Source: Hyphomicrobiaceae bacterium (GTDB lineage Bacteria; Pseudomonadota; Alphaproteobacteria; Rhizobiales; Hyphomicrobiaceae). Taken from it: DNA of 64,000 nt. Under the pieces are notes generated by a model. It searched no databases and was not told the DNA's origin. It worked only from the letters and a program-made list of their open reading frames with translations. Shown piece after piece: positions 14,983 through 23,376 of this stretch. Within the stretch, counting starts at the first letter, position 1. Each line of letters starts with the position of its first letter. The stretch lies in NCBI GenBank assembly GCA_020442165.1, contig JAGRKV010000020.1:1-64000 (forward strand). The letters are read 5' to 3'. A program made the position numbers and the translations under genes.

Positions 14983-15957
14983 TCAGTGTGATGATCCACT
15001 GCCGGCATGAGGCGCTGTCGATCCGCCGCCAGCACCCCTGGTTTTTAGGCACTCGGCAATCTCGCCGACGACGCCACGGCGGAACACAAGCACGGCGATG
15101 ACGAACACCGCGCCCTGGATGACGAGCACCCACTCGCCAAAGCCTTTGAGGTAGTTCTGCATCGACACGATGATGCCCGCGCCGACGACGGGACCGAGAA
15201 TGGTGCCGAGACCACCCACCAGCGTCATCAGGACGACTTCGCCCGACATGTGCCAGTTGACGTCCGTGAGTGACGCGAGTTGGAACACCAGTGCCTTTGT
15301 CGCCCCGGCAACTCCCGACAGACCGGCGGACAATACGAACGCCAGCAACTTATATTGGTCGGCACGGTAGCCGAGCGAGATCGCGCGCGGTTCGTTCTCT
15401 CGGATTGCTTTCAGCACCTGCCCGAACGGCGAATGCACGACCCGGTGCACCAGGAAGAAGCCAGCAGCGAAGATGGCCAGCACGACATAATAGAAGGTCA
15501 CGTCGTCGGTGATGTCGATCATTCCGAAGATCGGCCTGCGCGGTACGGCCTGAATGCCGTCCTCGCCGCGTGTGAATGGCGCCTGCACGCAAAAGAAGAA
15601 AACCATTTGCGCCAGCGCCAGCGTCACCATCGCGAAGTAGATGCCCTGCCGGCGAATTGCGATGTAGCCAACAATCAAGCCCATCAACGCGGCAACGGCG
15701 GCACCGGCGAGAATGCCGGCTTCTGTCGGCCAGCCCCAGACCTTGATCGAATGTGCGGCCACATAAGCCGCCATGCCGAAGAACATCGCGTGGCCGAACG
15801 AGAGCAGGCCGACGTAACCGAGCAGCAGATTGAAGGCGACCGCGAACAGCGCGAAGCACAAGACCTTCATGAGGAAGATCGGATAGATCAGCGTTGGTGC
15901 CACCAGTAGCAGCCCGAACATGATGGCATAGACAATGCGTTCGTCGATCGCGCGCAT
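14983..15957 (-). CDS. livM: Branched-chain amino acid ABC transporter permease LivM-like
   Basis: The 324-residue inner-membrane protein has about eight to nine hydrophobic segments, including IMFGLLLVAPTLIYPIFLM, ALFAVAFNLLLGYVGLLSFG and GVVGEIAECL near the end. The family loop 'LGYxGLxSFGHAxFFGxGAY' is present as LLGYVGLLSFGHAMFFGMAAY, and the EAA-like 'AIRENEPRAISLGY' motif, which contacts the ATPases, follows at about residue 195. It is the last gene of livGFKHM, 9 nt after livH. Substrate could be leucine-type amino acids, amides or urea; the sequence alone does not decide. Confidence 0.9.
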   Translation of the reverse strand: MRAIDERIVYAIMFGLLLVAPTLIYPIFLMKVLCFALFAVAFNLLLGYVGLLSFGHAMFFGMAAYVAAHSIKVWGWPTEAGILAGAAVAALMGLIVGYIAIRRQGIYFAMVTLALAQMVFFFCVQAPFTRGEDGIQAVPRRPIFGMIDITDDVTFYYVVLAIFAAGFFLVHRVVHSPFGQVLKAIRENEPRAISLGYRADQYKLLAFVLSAGLSGVAGATKALVFQLASLTDVNWHMSGEVVLMTLVGGLGTILGPVVGAGIIVSMQNYLKGFGEWVLVIQGAVFVIAVLVFRRGVVGEIAECLKTRGAGGGSTAPHAGSGSSH

Positions 15958-15966
15958 CGCGTTCCC

Positions 15967-16848
15967 CTACCTGGCAGTGCCAAACAGACCCGCCGGGCGG
16001 ATCATTAAGACGATGGCCATGACGACGAAGATCACGGTGGCCGAGGCTTCCGGATAGAACACCTTGGTCAACCCCTCCACGATCCCCAGGCCGAAGCCGG
16101 TGACGATCGAGCCGAGGATCGATCCCATGCCACCGATGACGACGACAGCGAACACGACGATGATGAGGCTCGACCCCATCACCGGGCTGACCGAATAGAT
16201 CGGCGCGGCAAGTACACCCGCAAGACCCGCAAGCGCAACGCCGCATCCATAGGTCAGCGTAATCATCAGCGGTACGTTGATGCCGAATGCCCGAACAACA
16301 TCGGGGTTTTCTGTGGCGGCGCGGAGGTAGGACCCAAGCTTGGTCTTTTCGATGACGAACCAGGTGCCGAAGCAGACGACAAGGGATACGAGGACGATGA
16401 TGCCACGGAACCACGGAAGGAACATGAAACCGAGGTTGATGCCGCCCGGGATAGGGTTCGCGTAGGGCAGTCCCGAAATGCCGAACCTCTGGCGGAACAG
16501 CCCCTCGATGATGAGCGCCAGCCCGAAGGTGAGCAGCAGTCCATAGATGTGATCGAGATTGGCGATCCGCGACAGCAGCAGCCGCTCAATGACGATGCCC
16601 GTGAGACCCACCAGGATCGGCACCATAAACAATGCACCCCAGAATGGGATGCCGAAGTATTCAAGCAGCATCCATGCCCCGAAGGCACCCATCATGTACT
16701 GCGCGCCGTGGGCGAAGTTGATGACATTGAGCATGCCAAAGATGACGGCAAGGCCGAGGCTCAGCAGCGCATAGAACGCACCATTGATGAGTCCAAGCAG
16801 CAATTGCCCGAATAAGACCTGCGGCGGTACGGCAAGCAGCGTCATCAT
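15967..16848 (-). CDS. livH: Branched-chain amino acid ABC transporter permease LivH-like
   Basis: The 293-residue permease has the LivH pattern: GLINGAFYALLSLGLAVIFGM, LNVINFAHGAQYMMGAFGA, the ATPase-contact loop LRAATENPDVVRAFGINVP and the C-terminal VMAIVLMIRPAGLFG. It forms the heterodimeric channel with LivM in the inner membrane. The start is one of two adjacent ATGs at 16848 and 16845; no strong ribosome site is seen. It lies 66 nt downstream of the binding-protein gene livK. Confidence 0.93.
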   Translation of the reverse strand: MMTLLAVPPQVLFGQLLLGLINGAFYALLSLGLAVIFGMLNVINFAHGAQYMMGAFGAWMLLEYFGIPFWGALFMVPILVGLTGIVIERLLLSRIANLDHIYGLLLTFGLALIIEGLFRQRFGISGLPYANPIPGGINLGFMFLPWFRGIIVLVSLVVCFGTWFVIEKTKLGSYLRAATENPDVVRAFGINVPLMITLTYGCGVALAGLAGVLAAPIYSVSPVMGSSLIIVVFAVVVIGGMGSILGSIVTGFGLGIVEGLTKVFYPEASATVIFVVMAIVLMIRPAGLFGTAR

Positions 16849-16914
16849 GCTTCGGCATCCCCGGCATGGAGGACGGCGGACACGAATTGCCTACTCGTGC
16901 CCGCCATCATCGTC

Positions 16915-18129
16915 TTACTTCTGAACCAGCGGGCAGTCGCTTTCGGCAAGCGGGCGCCAGGCTTCAGCGGCGGGGATCGTCGCGCGGGTCTTGTAGTAGT
17001 CCCACTCGCCTTTGCTCTCCGAAGGCTTCTTGACCTCGAACAGGTACATATCGTGGAGGTGCCGCCCGTCGGCGCGAACCGAACCCTTGCCGAACAGTTT
17101 GTCTTCGGTCGGCATCTCTTTCATTTTGGCGACAAGCGCGGCGCCATCGCCATCGCCTTTCTGGGCCGCGACGGCTTTCAGGTAGTGTATGACCGACGAA
17201 TAGACGCCAGCATGCACCATGGTCGGATGCTTGCCGCCCATGGCAGCCGCGTAATCCTTGGCAAACGCGCGGTTGTTGTCGTTCTGATCCCAGTACCATG
17301 CTTCGGTGAAGATCAGGCCTTGCGCGTTCTTGAGGCCAAGGGCGTGCACGTCGGTCAGGAAAACGAGGAGGCCAGCCAGGTTCTGACCGCCCGCGACGAT
17401 GCCGAACTCAGCTGCCTGCTTGATGGCGTTGGTGGTGTCGGCCCCGGCGTTGGCAAGGCCGATGATCTTTGCGCCTGAAGCCTGCGCCTGCAAAAGGAAC
17501 GAGGAGAAGTCCTGCGCCGGGAAGGGATGGCGAACGGAGCCCAGAACCTTGCCGCCGTTGGCGACGACCACAGCTGAAGTATCCTTCTCCAGCGCATGGC
17601 CGAAGGCGTAGTCGGCGGTGATGAAGAACCACGTATCGCCGCCGGTCTTGACGATGGCCTTGCCCGTGCCGTTGGCAAGTGCCCAGGTGTCGTAGGTCCA
17701 GTGGATCGAGTTGGGCGTGCATGACTTGCCGGTCAGCGCCGAAGACGCCGCGCCCGACACCAGCGCCACCTTGTTCTTCTCCTTGGCGATGTTGACCACC
17801 GCAAGGGCCACCGACGACGTGACGAGGTCGACGATGGCATCAACCTTGTCGACATCGAACCATTGCCGCGCCGTGTTGGCAGCGATGTCAGCCTTGTTCT
17901 GGTGGTCGGCCGAGATCACTTCGACCTTGAGATCGGGGTGATCCTTCTGGAAATCTTCCACCGCCTTCTTGGCGGCAAACACTGATCCCGCACCAGACAG
18001 GTCCGAATAGGTTCCCGACATGTCGCTCAAGACACCAATCTTGACGACGTCGTCGCTGCCATCAGCTTGTGCGGGTCCGGCCAGCAGCATTATGCCGGCG
18101 ATGCCGAGTGCCAGTTTGGTCAGTTTCAT
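16915..18129 (-). CDS. livK: ABC transporter substrate-binding protein LivK-like
   Basis: The 404-residue periplasmic protein starts with a signal peptide (LALGIAGIMLLAGPAQA-D, cleavage about residue 22). The Peripla_BP_6 fold then begins at VVKIGVLSDMSGTYSDLSG, with DHQNKADIAANTARQWFDVD and ALVSGAASSALTG. The motif KAGEWDYYK-like near the C-terminus (SKGEWDYYKTRATIPAAEA) is typical of a subgroup found in Hyphomicrobiales whose substrate is often unknown. It lies between livF and livH in one operon. Specificity is unassigned. Confidence 0.92.
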   Translation of the reverse strand: MKLTKLALGIAGIMLLAGPAQADGSDDVVKIGVLSDMSGTYSDLSGAGSVFAAKKAVEDFQKDHPDLKVEVISADHQNKADIAANTARQWFDVDKVDAIVDLVTSSVALAVVNIAKEKNKVALVSGAASSALTGKSCTPNSIHWTYDTWALANGTGKAIVKTGGDTWFFITADYAFGHALEKDTSAVVVANGGKVLGSVRHPFPAQDFSSFLLQAQASGAKIIGLANAGADTTNAIKQAAEFGIVAGGQNLAGLLVFLTDVHALGLKNAQGLIFTEAWYWDQNDNNRAFAKDYAAAMGGKHPTMVHAGVYSSVIHYLKAVAAQKGDGDGAALVAKMKEMPTEDKLFGKGSVRADGRHLHDMYLFEVKKPSESKGEWDYYKTRATIPAAEAWRPLAESDCPLVQK

Positions 18130-18156
18130 GCGTTCCTCCAGGTCGAATAATTGGAC

Positions 18157-18870
18157 TTAGACGCCGAGGTATTCCTCGATTTTGGATTTCTTGGCCGCGA
18201 CCTCGTCGCGCGCGATCATGTCGATCACCTGCCCGTGCTCGACGATGTAGTGGCGATCCGCAACGGTCGCTGCGAAATGAAAGTTCTGCTCCACCAGCAG
18301 CACCGTGTAGCCCTTGGCTTTGAGCGTTCTGACGATTTCGCCGATCTGGTGGACGATGACCGGGGCAAGACCCTCGGTCGGCTCGTCGAGAAGAAAGAGC
18401 TGCGCGCCGGTTCTCAGGATTCGCGCGATCGCCAGCATCTGCTGCTCGCCGCCGGACAGCTTGGTGCCCTGGCTATTGCCGCGCTCTTTGAGGCGCGGGA
18501 AGAGTTCGTAGACTTCTTCCAGTGTCATTCCACCCGGCCGTACCACCGGGGGAAGAAGCAGGTTTTCGGTCACATTGAGGCTGGAGAATATCGCCCGCTC
18601 CTCCGGGCAGTAGGCGACACCGAGGCGCGCAATCTGGTTGGCGGCGAGCGCGATCGTCTCCGTCCCGTCATAAACGATCGAGCCGCGCCGTTGCCGTACC
18701 ACGCCCATGATGGATCGCATCGTCGTCGTCTTGCCGACGCCGTTGCGGCCGAGCAGCGTCACCACCTCGCCGCGTGGAACGTCGAATGTCATGCCGTGGA
18801 GGATGTGGCTTTCGCCGTAATGGGAATGGAGATCCTTGACGGAGAGTATCGTCTGCGAGGCATCAGGCAT
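18157..18870 (-). CDS. livF: ABC transporter ATPase LivF-like
   Basis: The 237-residue ATPase has Walker A LLGRNGVGKTTTMRS, the LivF-type Q loop region, signature LSGGEQQMLAIARIL and Walker B LFLLDEPTEGLAPVI, followed by the H loop in TVLLVEQNFHFA. 'EPTEGLAP' is diagnostic of LivF. The start overlaps the livG stop by 8 nt. It powers import with LivG through LivHM. Confidence 0.96.
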   Translation of the reverse strand: MPDASQTILSVKDLHSHYGESHILHGMTFDVPRGEVVTLLGRNGVGKTTTMRSIMGVVRQRRGSIVYDGTETIALAANQIARLGVAYCPEERAIFSSLNVTENLLLPPVVRPGGMTLEEVYELFPRLKERGNSQGTKLSGGEQQMLAIARILRTGAQLFLLDEPTEGLAPVIVHQIGEIVRTLKAKGYTVLLVEQNFHFAATVADRHYIVEHGQVIDMIARDEVAAKKSKIEEYLGV

Positions 18871-19654
18871 GCGTCGCCCTCCCCACAGGATCGGAATCGC
18901 CGCCGGTCCCCATGTAGGCCTCGATCACTTCCGGGTTGCGCGACACCTCTTGATAGGTGCCTTCAGCCAGCATCTCTCCGCGCGCCAGAACCGTGATCCA
19001 GTCGGAAAGATCGGCAACGACGCTGAGGTTGTGCTCGACCATCAGGATCGTCCGGTTCTTGGAGACCTTTTTGATGAGCGCCGCTGTCCGCGCGACATCC
19101 TCCGCGCCCATGCCGGCCATCGGCTCGTCGAGAAGCAGCATTTCCGGATCGAGTGCGAGTGTTGTCGCGATTTCAAGCGCCCGCTTCCGGCCGTAGGATA
19201 GCTCGACCGCGTGTTCTTCGGCGCGGTCGGCGAGGCCAACCTCGTCCAGAAGCGCCATGACCTTATCGTTGAGCACATCCAGCGACTTTTCAGAACGCCA
19301 GAAGTGGAAATGCGTGCCCAGCGGGCGTTGCAGTGCAATGCGAACATTTTCCAGAACGGTCAGGTGCGGAAATGTTGCCGATATCTGGAAACTGCGGACG
19401 AGCCCCTTGCGCGCGATATCGGCAGGCGCTGCCCTCGTGATGTCCTCACCGTTGAACAGGATCTGTCCGGAAGTCGGTTGCAGAAACTTGGTTATGAGGT
19501 TGAAGCAAGTCGTCTTGCCGGCGCCGTTCGGACCGATAAGCGCATGGATGGTGCCGCGGCGGACTTTCAGATCGACGTTGTTGACGGCCTTGAAGCCGCT
19601 GAACTGCTTGGTGAGCGCGCGCGTTTCGATAACGCTCTCGGAGCCGACTGACAT
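18863..19654 (-). CDS. livG: ABC transporter ATPase LivG-like
   Basis: The 263-residue ATPase has Walker A LIGPNGAGKTTCFNLIT, the insertion TSGQILFNGEDITRAAPADIA, signature LSYGRKRALEIATTLA and Walker B LLLDEPMAGMGAEDV, with H loop TILMVEHNLSV. 'EPMAGM' is typical of LivG. The start at 19654 gives the usual N-terminus; about 34 upstream in-frame residues do not resemble the family. It is the first gene of the operon, so the promoter should lie just above 19655. Confidence 0.94.
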   Translation of the reverse strand: MSVGSESVIETRALTKQFSGFKAVNNVDLKVRRGTIHALIGPNGAGKTTCFNLITKFLQPTSGQILFNGEDITRAAPADIARKGLVRSFQISATFPHLTVLENVRIALQRPLGTHFHFWRSEKSLDVLNDKVMALLDEVGLADRAEEHAVELSYGRKRALEIATTLALDPEMLLLDEPMAGMGAEDVARTAALIKKVSKNRTILMVEHNLSVVADLSDWITVLARGEMLAEGTYQEVSRNPEVIEAYMGTGGDSDPVGRATHA

Positions 19655-20899
19655 TATCTGGCGAGCCCTTTGGCGCGATATGAAGCTGATGACCACATCG
19701 CGGGTCTGCATCGACGGCGGAAAAGAAATGCACGTTCCCGTTGCTGTCCGGCACATCGCGGGACGACTGCTGGAGGCCGCATGTGGGGCGGCATGCTACG
19801 GCCTCGAAGAATGAGCGGGCCCGTCCAGGCCGTGACGACGCTCTGGAGCTGCCCGCCTGCGCGACTGCACGCGACTGCGTGTTCGTCCTGCATGGACCAC
19901 GCTTCCTTCCCTGGAACCACTGGGCGACGTTCGTCGTTCTCGTTTCGTGAAACTCAATTCACGAAAACATTGCCCGATTTTTTGTCCGTTGTAACCAGGA
20001 GACGCGCGTGGCGAGTGCCGGTGCTCATTGGACGTTAGGCCGAAGACGGCACGCCCAAACCGAATGTGGCAGCCATTTTACCGAGATGCCGGCTACTGCC
20101 GCGCCTGCCCGGCGGCAGCAAAAAAATGGGACCGGACGCCGGGAGGAGGCATCCGGTCCCAGGATCTGAGCATGGGGAAGTGCAAGCTCAGAAGCAAATT
20201 ACGGTGTCAGAGATGCTGGTCCGGCGGCGATGGGCGTCGCGGCACAGGCGTGTATCGGAGGGCTTGATGAGCGCACGATCAAAACTCCCGCCTGCTGCGG
20301 GAACGGCGTGGCCGGACATGGCGGGCGGTATCGCACGTACGGCCCGCCAGCAGCGCGGGCAACGTCGATCTGGTGGTCGCAGGACCGCAGATAAAGTGGT
20401 TCAGCACGTTCTTTCCTTCCGATAGCTCTTGGTTCAAGGCCATGAGTTCGGTTTTTGCAGTGCGGCAACGTCGTAGCATGCCAGGCACGCGATCTATTCT
20501 TGTCATTGCTTACAAAATGAGTCAACAATAGGCCCCGTCTCGCTTCGCAATGCTGGCGATTGCAGTGACAGTGCATCGCGCCGACCCGCCGAACCAGCAT
20601 TGCCAGGAGCAGGCTGCCCGCGCGCCCGCACCATCTCTGGCCTTGGCGCACGCTGGCCTCGATACTGATAAGAACAGCAGCGCTATGGAGGGAATGCCGG
20701 TGTCACATTTGACGCGACAGCTTGTAGTGTCTCTTGCGCTTGGTCTTGGACGCAAGACGGACGCGCGCACTGCCTGCTCATCCGAAGAAGTCACAAATAC
20801 CGGACGGAATGGAGAGACTGCCAGTATGCCGAGGTTGACCGGCGAGCAAAATTCACTGAAAAGCCGGATCGGACGCACTGAAGCTGGACGCTAGAACTG
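19655..20899. other. Long gene-poor region upstream of livG
   Basis: Over 1.2 kb there is no ORF with convincing ribosome site and composition; the open frames are Arg/Cys/His-rich shadows. One weak candidate is a 75-residue minus-strand frame at 20279-20506 (start MTRIDRVPGMLRRC) lacking a ribosome site. The region should hold the livG promoter on the left and the Rrf2 gene promoter on the right. Its only clear structure is the minus-strand intrinsic terminator at 20119-20160. Confidence 0.5.
20119..20160 (-). terminator. Strong intrinsic terminator with no visible gene in front
   Basis: On the minus strand GGGACCGGATGCC (20160-20148) pairs with GGCGTCCGGTCCC (20140-20128) as a 13-bp stem with one G-U or mismatch, a 7-nt loop and the tail ATTTTTTTG (20127-20119). 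It is a textbook Rho-independent terminator. No protein gene lies upstream on that strand before the Rrf2 gene (which is plus strand), so it may end a small RNA transcribed from somewhere in 20161-20600. Confidence 0.75.
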
Positions 20900-21385
20900 A
20901 TGAAATTGAACAAGGCCACATCTCATGCCCTGCGCGTGCTCGTAGCCTGCGCGCGTGCGGGCAACGGCCTGACAAAGGTCGCCGAGCTTGCTGGCGAATT
21001 GGAGCTGACCCAGCAGAACGCCTTCAAGATCGTACACCTGCTGTCCCGCGCCGGGTTTCTTGAGAGCGAGCGTGGCAGGTACGGTGGCGTCCGGCTGAAG
21101 GCATCGGCCGACGCCATCAAGGTCGGCGAGGTTGTCAAGGCGATGGAGCTGCTGTCCGAGCAACGCGAACCCGGCGCGGATGGCGAGCAGCACGCACAGC
21201 TGTTCGATGCGGCCTTCGAGGCATTCGTCTCCGTGCTCAATCAGACCTCGATTGCCGACATGGCGCGTGTACGCCAGCCTTCGGAACATTCAGGCGCGCT
21301 GGCCAAGCCGAAAAGAGGCAAGAGCGGACCGAAAGTTGCTCGTGCCGCCAAGCCGCGCGGCACCACGAGAACGCACTCGACTTGA
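20900..21385 (+). CDS. Rrf2-family transcriptional regulator lacking Fe-S cysteines
   Basis: The 161-residue protein has the Rrf2 winged helix: ATSHALRVLVACARAGNG, then the HTH KVAELAGELELTQQNAFKIV and the wing GRYGGVRLKA. The family's three conserved cysteines that bind a cluster in NsrR, IscR and RirA are absent; the only Cys is at 17, in the first helix. It therefore probably does not sense through an Fe-S cluster, or has lost sensing. The C-terminal 40 residues are basic and Lys/Arg/Ala-rich. It precedes an iron-storage cluster on the same strand, with a 247-nt gap that holds palindromes, so regulation of that cluster is a reasonable guess. Confidence 0.85.
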   Translation: MKLNKATSHALRVLVACARAGNGLTKVAELAGELELTQQNAFKIVHLLSRAGFLESERGRYGGVRLKASADAIKVGEVVKAMELLSEQREPGADGEQHAQLFDAAFEAFVSVLNQTSIADMARVRQPSEHSGALAKPKRGKSGPKVARAAKPRGTTRTHST

Positions 21386-21466
21386 TCCCGCCGGGGCGGC
21401 AGCGGAGTTGTCGCTGCGTTGCCAGTGTCCAGCAGAATAGCTGGCTCAAGCCCGGGATTTGCCGCC

Positions 21467-21489
21467 TAGATTTGAACCGTTCAAAACTA
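21467..21489. promoter_or_regulatory. 23-bp near-palindrome with GAA-N3-TTC core, candidate iron-response operator
   Basis: TAGATTTGAAC (21467-21477) and GTTCAAAACTA (21479-21489) are reverse complements with one mismatch around a single central C. The core TTTGAA-N3-TTCAAA is perfect. It resembles the Irr-binding ICE box of alphaproteobacteria (TTTAGAA-N3-TTCTAAA) in its GAA-N3-TTC centre and T/A flanks, but is not identical. It lies 144 bp upstream of the six-cysteine protein, bfd and bfr, after the Rrf2 gene. Either an Irr-type regulator or the adjacent Rrf2 protein could bind it. Confidence 0.5.
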
Positions 21490-21535
21490 GCGCCGAATTT
21501 GCTGCGTCAAGACGTTGCGAGGCCGACCTTTATGA

Positions 21536-21568
21536 TTGACAACCGTTGTTGCTGACGATTTCTATATC
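21536..21568 (+). promoter_or_regulatory. Candidate promoter of the bfd-bfr cluster
   Basis: TTGACA at 21536-21541 is a perfect -35 box. The best -10 candidates, TTCTAT at 21560-21565 (18-nt spacing) or TATATC at 21563-21568 (21 nt), are poor in sequence or spacing. A small palindrome ACAAC-c-GTTGT (21539-21549) overlaps the -35 box, so repressor binding here is possible. Confidence 0.4.
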
Positions 21569-21632
21569 GCCACAGTAATGAATTGCACTTGTCCGATGTC
21601 GGGGCCTTGAACCCCTTCGATTGGAGATGATG

Positions 21633-22229
21633 ATGAAGAAGACCAAGCGTGCTGGCCTGACCGCCAGTCGTAGCCTGACACCACATTCAGTCCCCCCAGA
21701 TTCGGGCACCCAAGCGAAGAGCCAGCTGCAGCGCTCCAGCTGCCTTCTGCAGCCCCGCTCCGTTTCAGCGGATCGCTATCCAACTGAAGCCATTGTCGGG
21801 TTGGGCTTTCGCGGCTGGATCGCCGGTTATCAGTCCGGTGAGATCGGCTGCTGGCAGGAAGTCTGGAAGCTTTATTCGAATCTGCTCGGCACCAAGCATG
21901 CGGAGGCCGCCGTTGGCTCCCTGTCCGAATGGGCAAAGGCCGTCGCCGTCGCATCCCACCACCAGATTTCGGTCCGTCCGCTCAGCGCCTGCGGATTTTG
22001 TCGTGATGAGTGCCTGGCCATCTCCATGATCGCCGCCTGTCAGCACAACACCTGCCCGGCCATGCGCGCTTGCGCCTTTGCATTGATCGAGAATTCGATG
22101 GTGGACGAGGTCCTGCATCACGCGGGCACCTACGCACTGACGCTGCGCAGCGTCGAGCATGTGATCTCTCCCAGCTGGATCATCAACGCGAATGCGTTTG
22201 TCGTTCCCGTTGCGTCACGGCCGATGTGA
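21633..22229 (+). CDS. Six-cysteine protein of an iron-storage cluster, function unknown
   Basis: The product is 198 residues from the ATG at 21633, the third of three adjacent ATGs and the one with proper spacing from GGAG at 21623-21626. The first 45 residues look disordered. The rest contains YPTEAIVGLGFRGWIAGYQS and EVWKLYSNLLG, then a cysteine cluster with the spacing CX2CX3CX8CX4CX5C (Cys120 to Cys147), and an alpha/beta end. Such spacing suggests a metal or Fe-S site; this is inference. It lies 12 nt before bfd and is surely cotranscribed with bfd and bfr, so a role in iron storage, release or sensing is likely. I recognise no named family. Confidence 0.75.
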   Translation: MKKTKRAGLTASRSLTPHSVPPDSGTQAKSQLQRSSCLLQPRSVSADRYPTEAIVGLGFRGWIAGYQSGEIGCWQEVWKLYSNLLGTKHAEAAVGSLSEWAKAVAVASHHQISVRPLSACGFCRDECLAISMIAACQHNTCPAMRACAFALIENSMVDEVLHHAGTYALTLRSVEHVISPSWIINANAFVVPVASRPM

Positions 22230-22241
22230 GGGGGAACGGGG

Positions 22242-22547
22242 ATGTTGATCTGCTCGTGCGCCGTGATCTCCGACCATGACATCGAGTTGGCACTGCTCGA
22301 TATCATGACGCAGACCGATCCGCCTCTGCCGACGCCGGGCGTGGTCTGGCGGCACTTGGGCAAGCGGATGAACTGTTGTGGATGCGCCCCCCTTGCCGTC
22401 GACACGATTTATGCAAAACTCGACGATCTGGAGCGGCGCCGGCTTGTCTGCCCCAATGCCTGCTCGACCATCAAGCGGCGATTGCGGCGCGCGACGGAAA
22501 AGGTCGCGGTAGTGGCAGGTGGCGAAATCCTGGCTCTGGCGGACTAG
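22242..22547 (+). CDS. bfd: Bacterioferritin-associated ferredoxin Bfd-like
   Basis: The 101-residue protein has the BFD-type [2Fe-2S] layout, Cys4-x-Cys6 ([11 protein letters not shown]) and Cys45-x2-Cys48 (MNCCGCAPL), with an extra Cys46 and further Cys at about 70 and 74. Enterobacterial Bfd is 64 residues; here a 30-residue Arg-rich extension ([14 protein letters not shown]) follows. Bfd binds bacterioferritin and delivers electrons that reduce stored Fe(III) for release. The neighbouring bfr 40 nt downstream fits exactly. Confidence 0.88.
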   Translation: MLICSCAVISDHDIELALLDIMTQTDPPLPTPGVVWRHLGKRMNCCGCAPLAVDTIYAKLDDLERRRLVCPNACSTIKRRLRRATEKVAVVAGGEILALAD

Positions 22548-22587
22548 CGGCAACCACGACGACGAGATCTTAAAAAGGAAAAGAACT

Positions 22588-23079
22588 GTGAAGGGCGATA
22601 AAGACGTCATTGGCATGTTGAACGAAGCGCTGAAGCTCGAGCTCGGCGCGGTCAACCAATACTGGCTTCACTACCGTCTGCTCGACGACTGGGGCTATGG
22701 CAAGCTCGCCAAGAAGGAGCGTGCCGAGTCGATCGAGGAGATGCAGCACGCAGACAAGATCATCGCGCGCATCATTTTCCTCGAAGGGCATCCCAACCTT
22801 CAGACCGTAGCGCCGCTGATGATCGGCCAGAACGTCAAGGAAGTGCTCGAATGCGACCTCAAGGGTGAGTACATCGCCAAGGAGCATTACATGAAAGGTC
22901 GCGAGCTCTGCCGCAAGAAGGACGATTACATCTCCATGCAGCTCTTCGAGGAGCTGCTGAACGACGAAGAAGGCCATATTGATTTCCTGGAGACGCAGCT
23001 CGATCTCTTGAACAAGATTGGCGCTGAGAACTACGGAATGCTCAACGCGCAGTCGGCCGACGACGTCGAAGGTCACTGA
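22588..23079 (+). CDS. bfr: Bacterioferritin
   Basis: The 163-residue four-helix protein has the ferroxidase ligands in [39 protein letters not shown] and [21 protein letters not shown], and the haem-ligand Met in the EEMQHADK helix (Met52 equivalent). It stores iron as a 24-mer shell in the cytoplasm. The start is GTG at 22588, preceded by AAGGAAA; this gives the standard family N-terminus ([15 protein letters not shown]). An in-frame upstream extension into bfd is not family-like. Confidence 0.97.
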   Translation: MKGDKDVIGMLNEALKLELGAVNQYWLHYRLLDDWGYGKLAKKERAESIEEMQHADKIIARIIFLEGHPNLQTVAPLMIGQNVKEVLECDLKGEYIAKEHYMKGRELCRKKDDYISMQLFEELLNDEEGHIDFLETQLDLLNKIGAENYGMLNAQSADDVEGH

Positions 23080-23376
23080 GGCACGTCGGGACAGGCAGCC
23101 TCGCGCGTCACCGTTTCAGGCGCTCTGACAATCGCCAGAGGCAGGCCGAGCGACTTTGCTCAAATACTATCGCGCCGAGGCGCCCGATGAGGGCCCTCGG
23201 CGAATTCGTTTGCGCTTGAACCTGGTCCAACAAGGCAGAGTTCCGGTCGCCACCCCCGGGGGCATTGAACGGCCAGCTCGCGTAGAAAGCGCGCATCTGC
23301 GGTTGCAAGCCAGCTGGGAAACCGGCAAGAGGGCAACTCCAGCGGCAAATATGACGGGAGGCGTAATAGAACCAGC

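Noticed and set aside
20199-20651. A 150-residue minus-strand frame above the orphan terminator
   Set aside because: It is Cys/His/Arg/Pro-rich with no ribosome site or hydrophobic pattern; the terminator is better explained by an RNA or an unknown short transcript.
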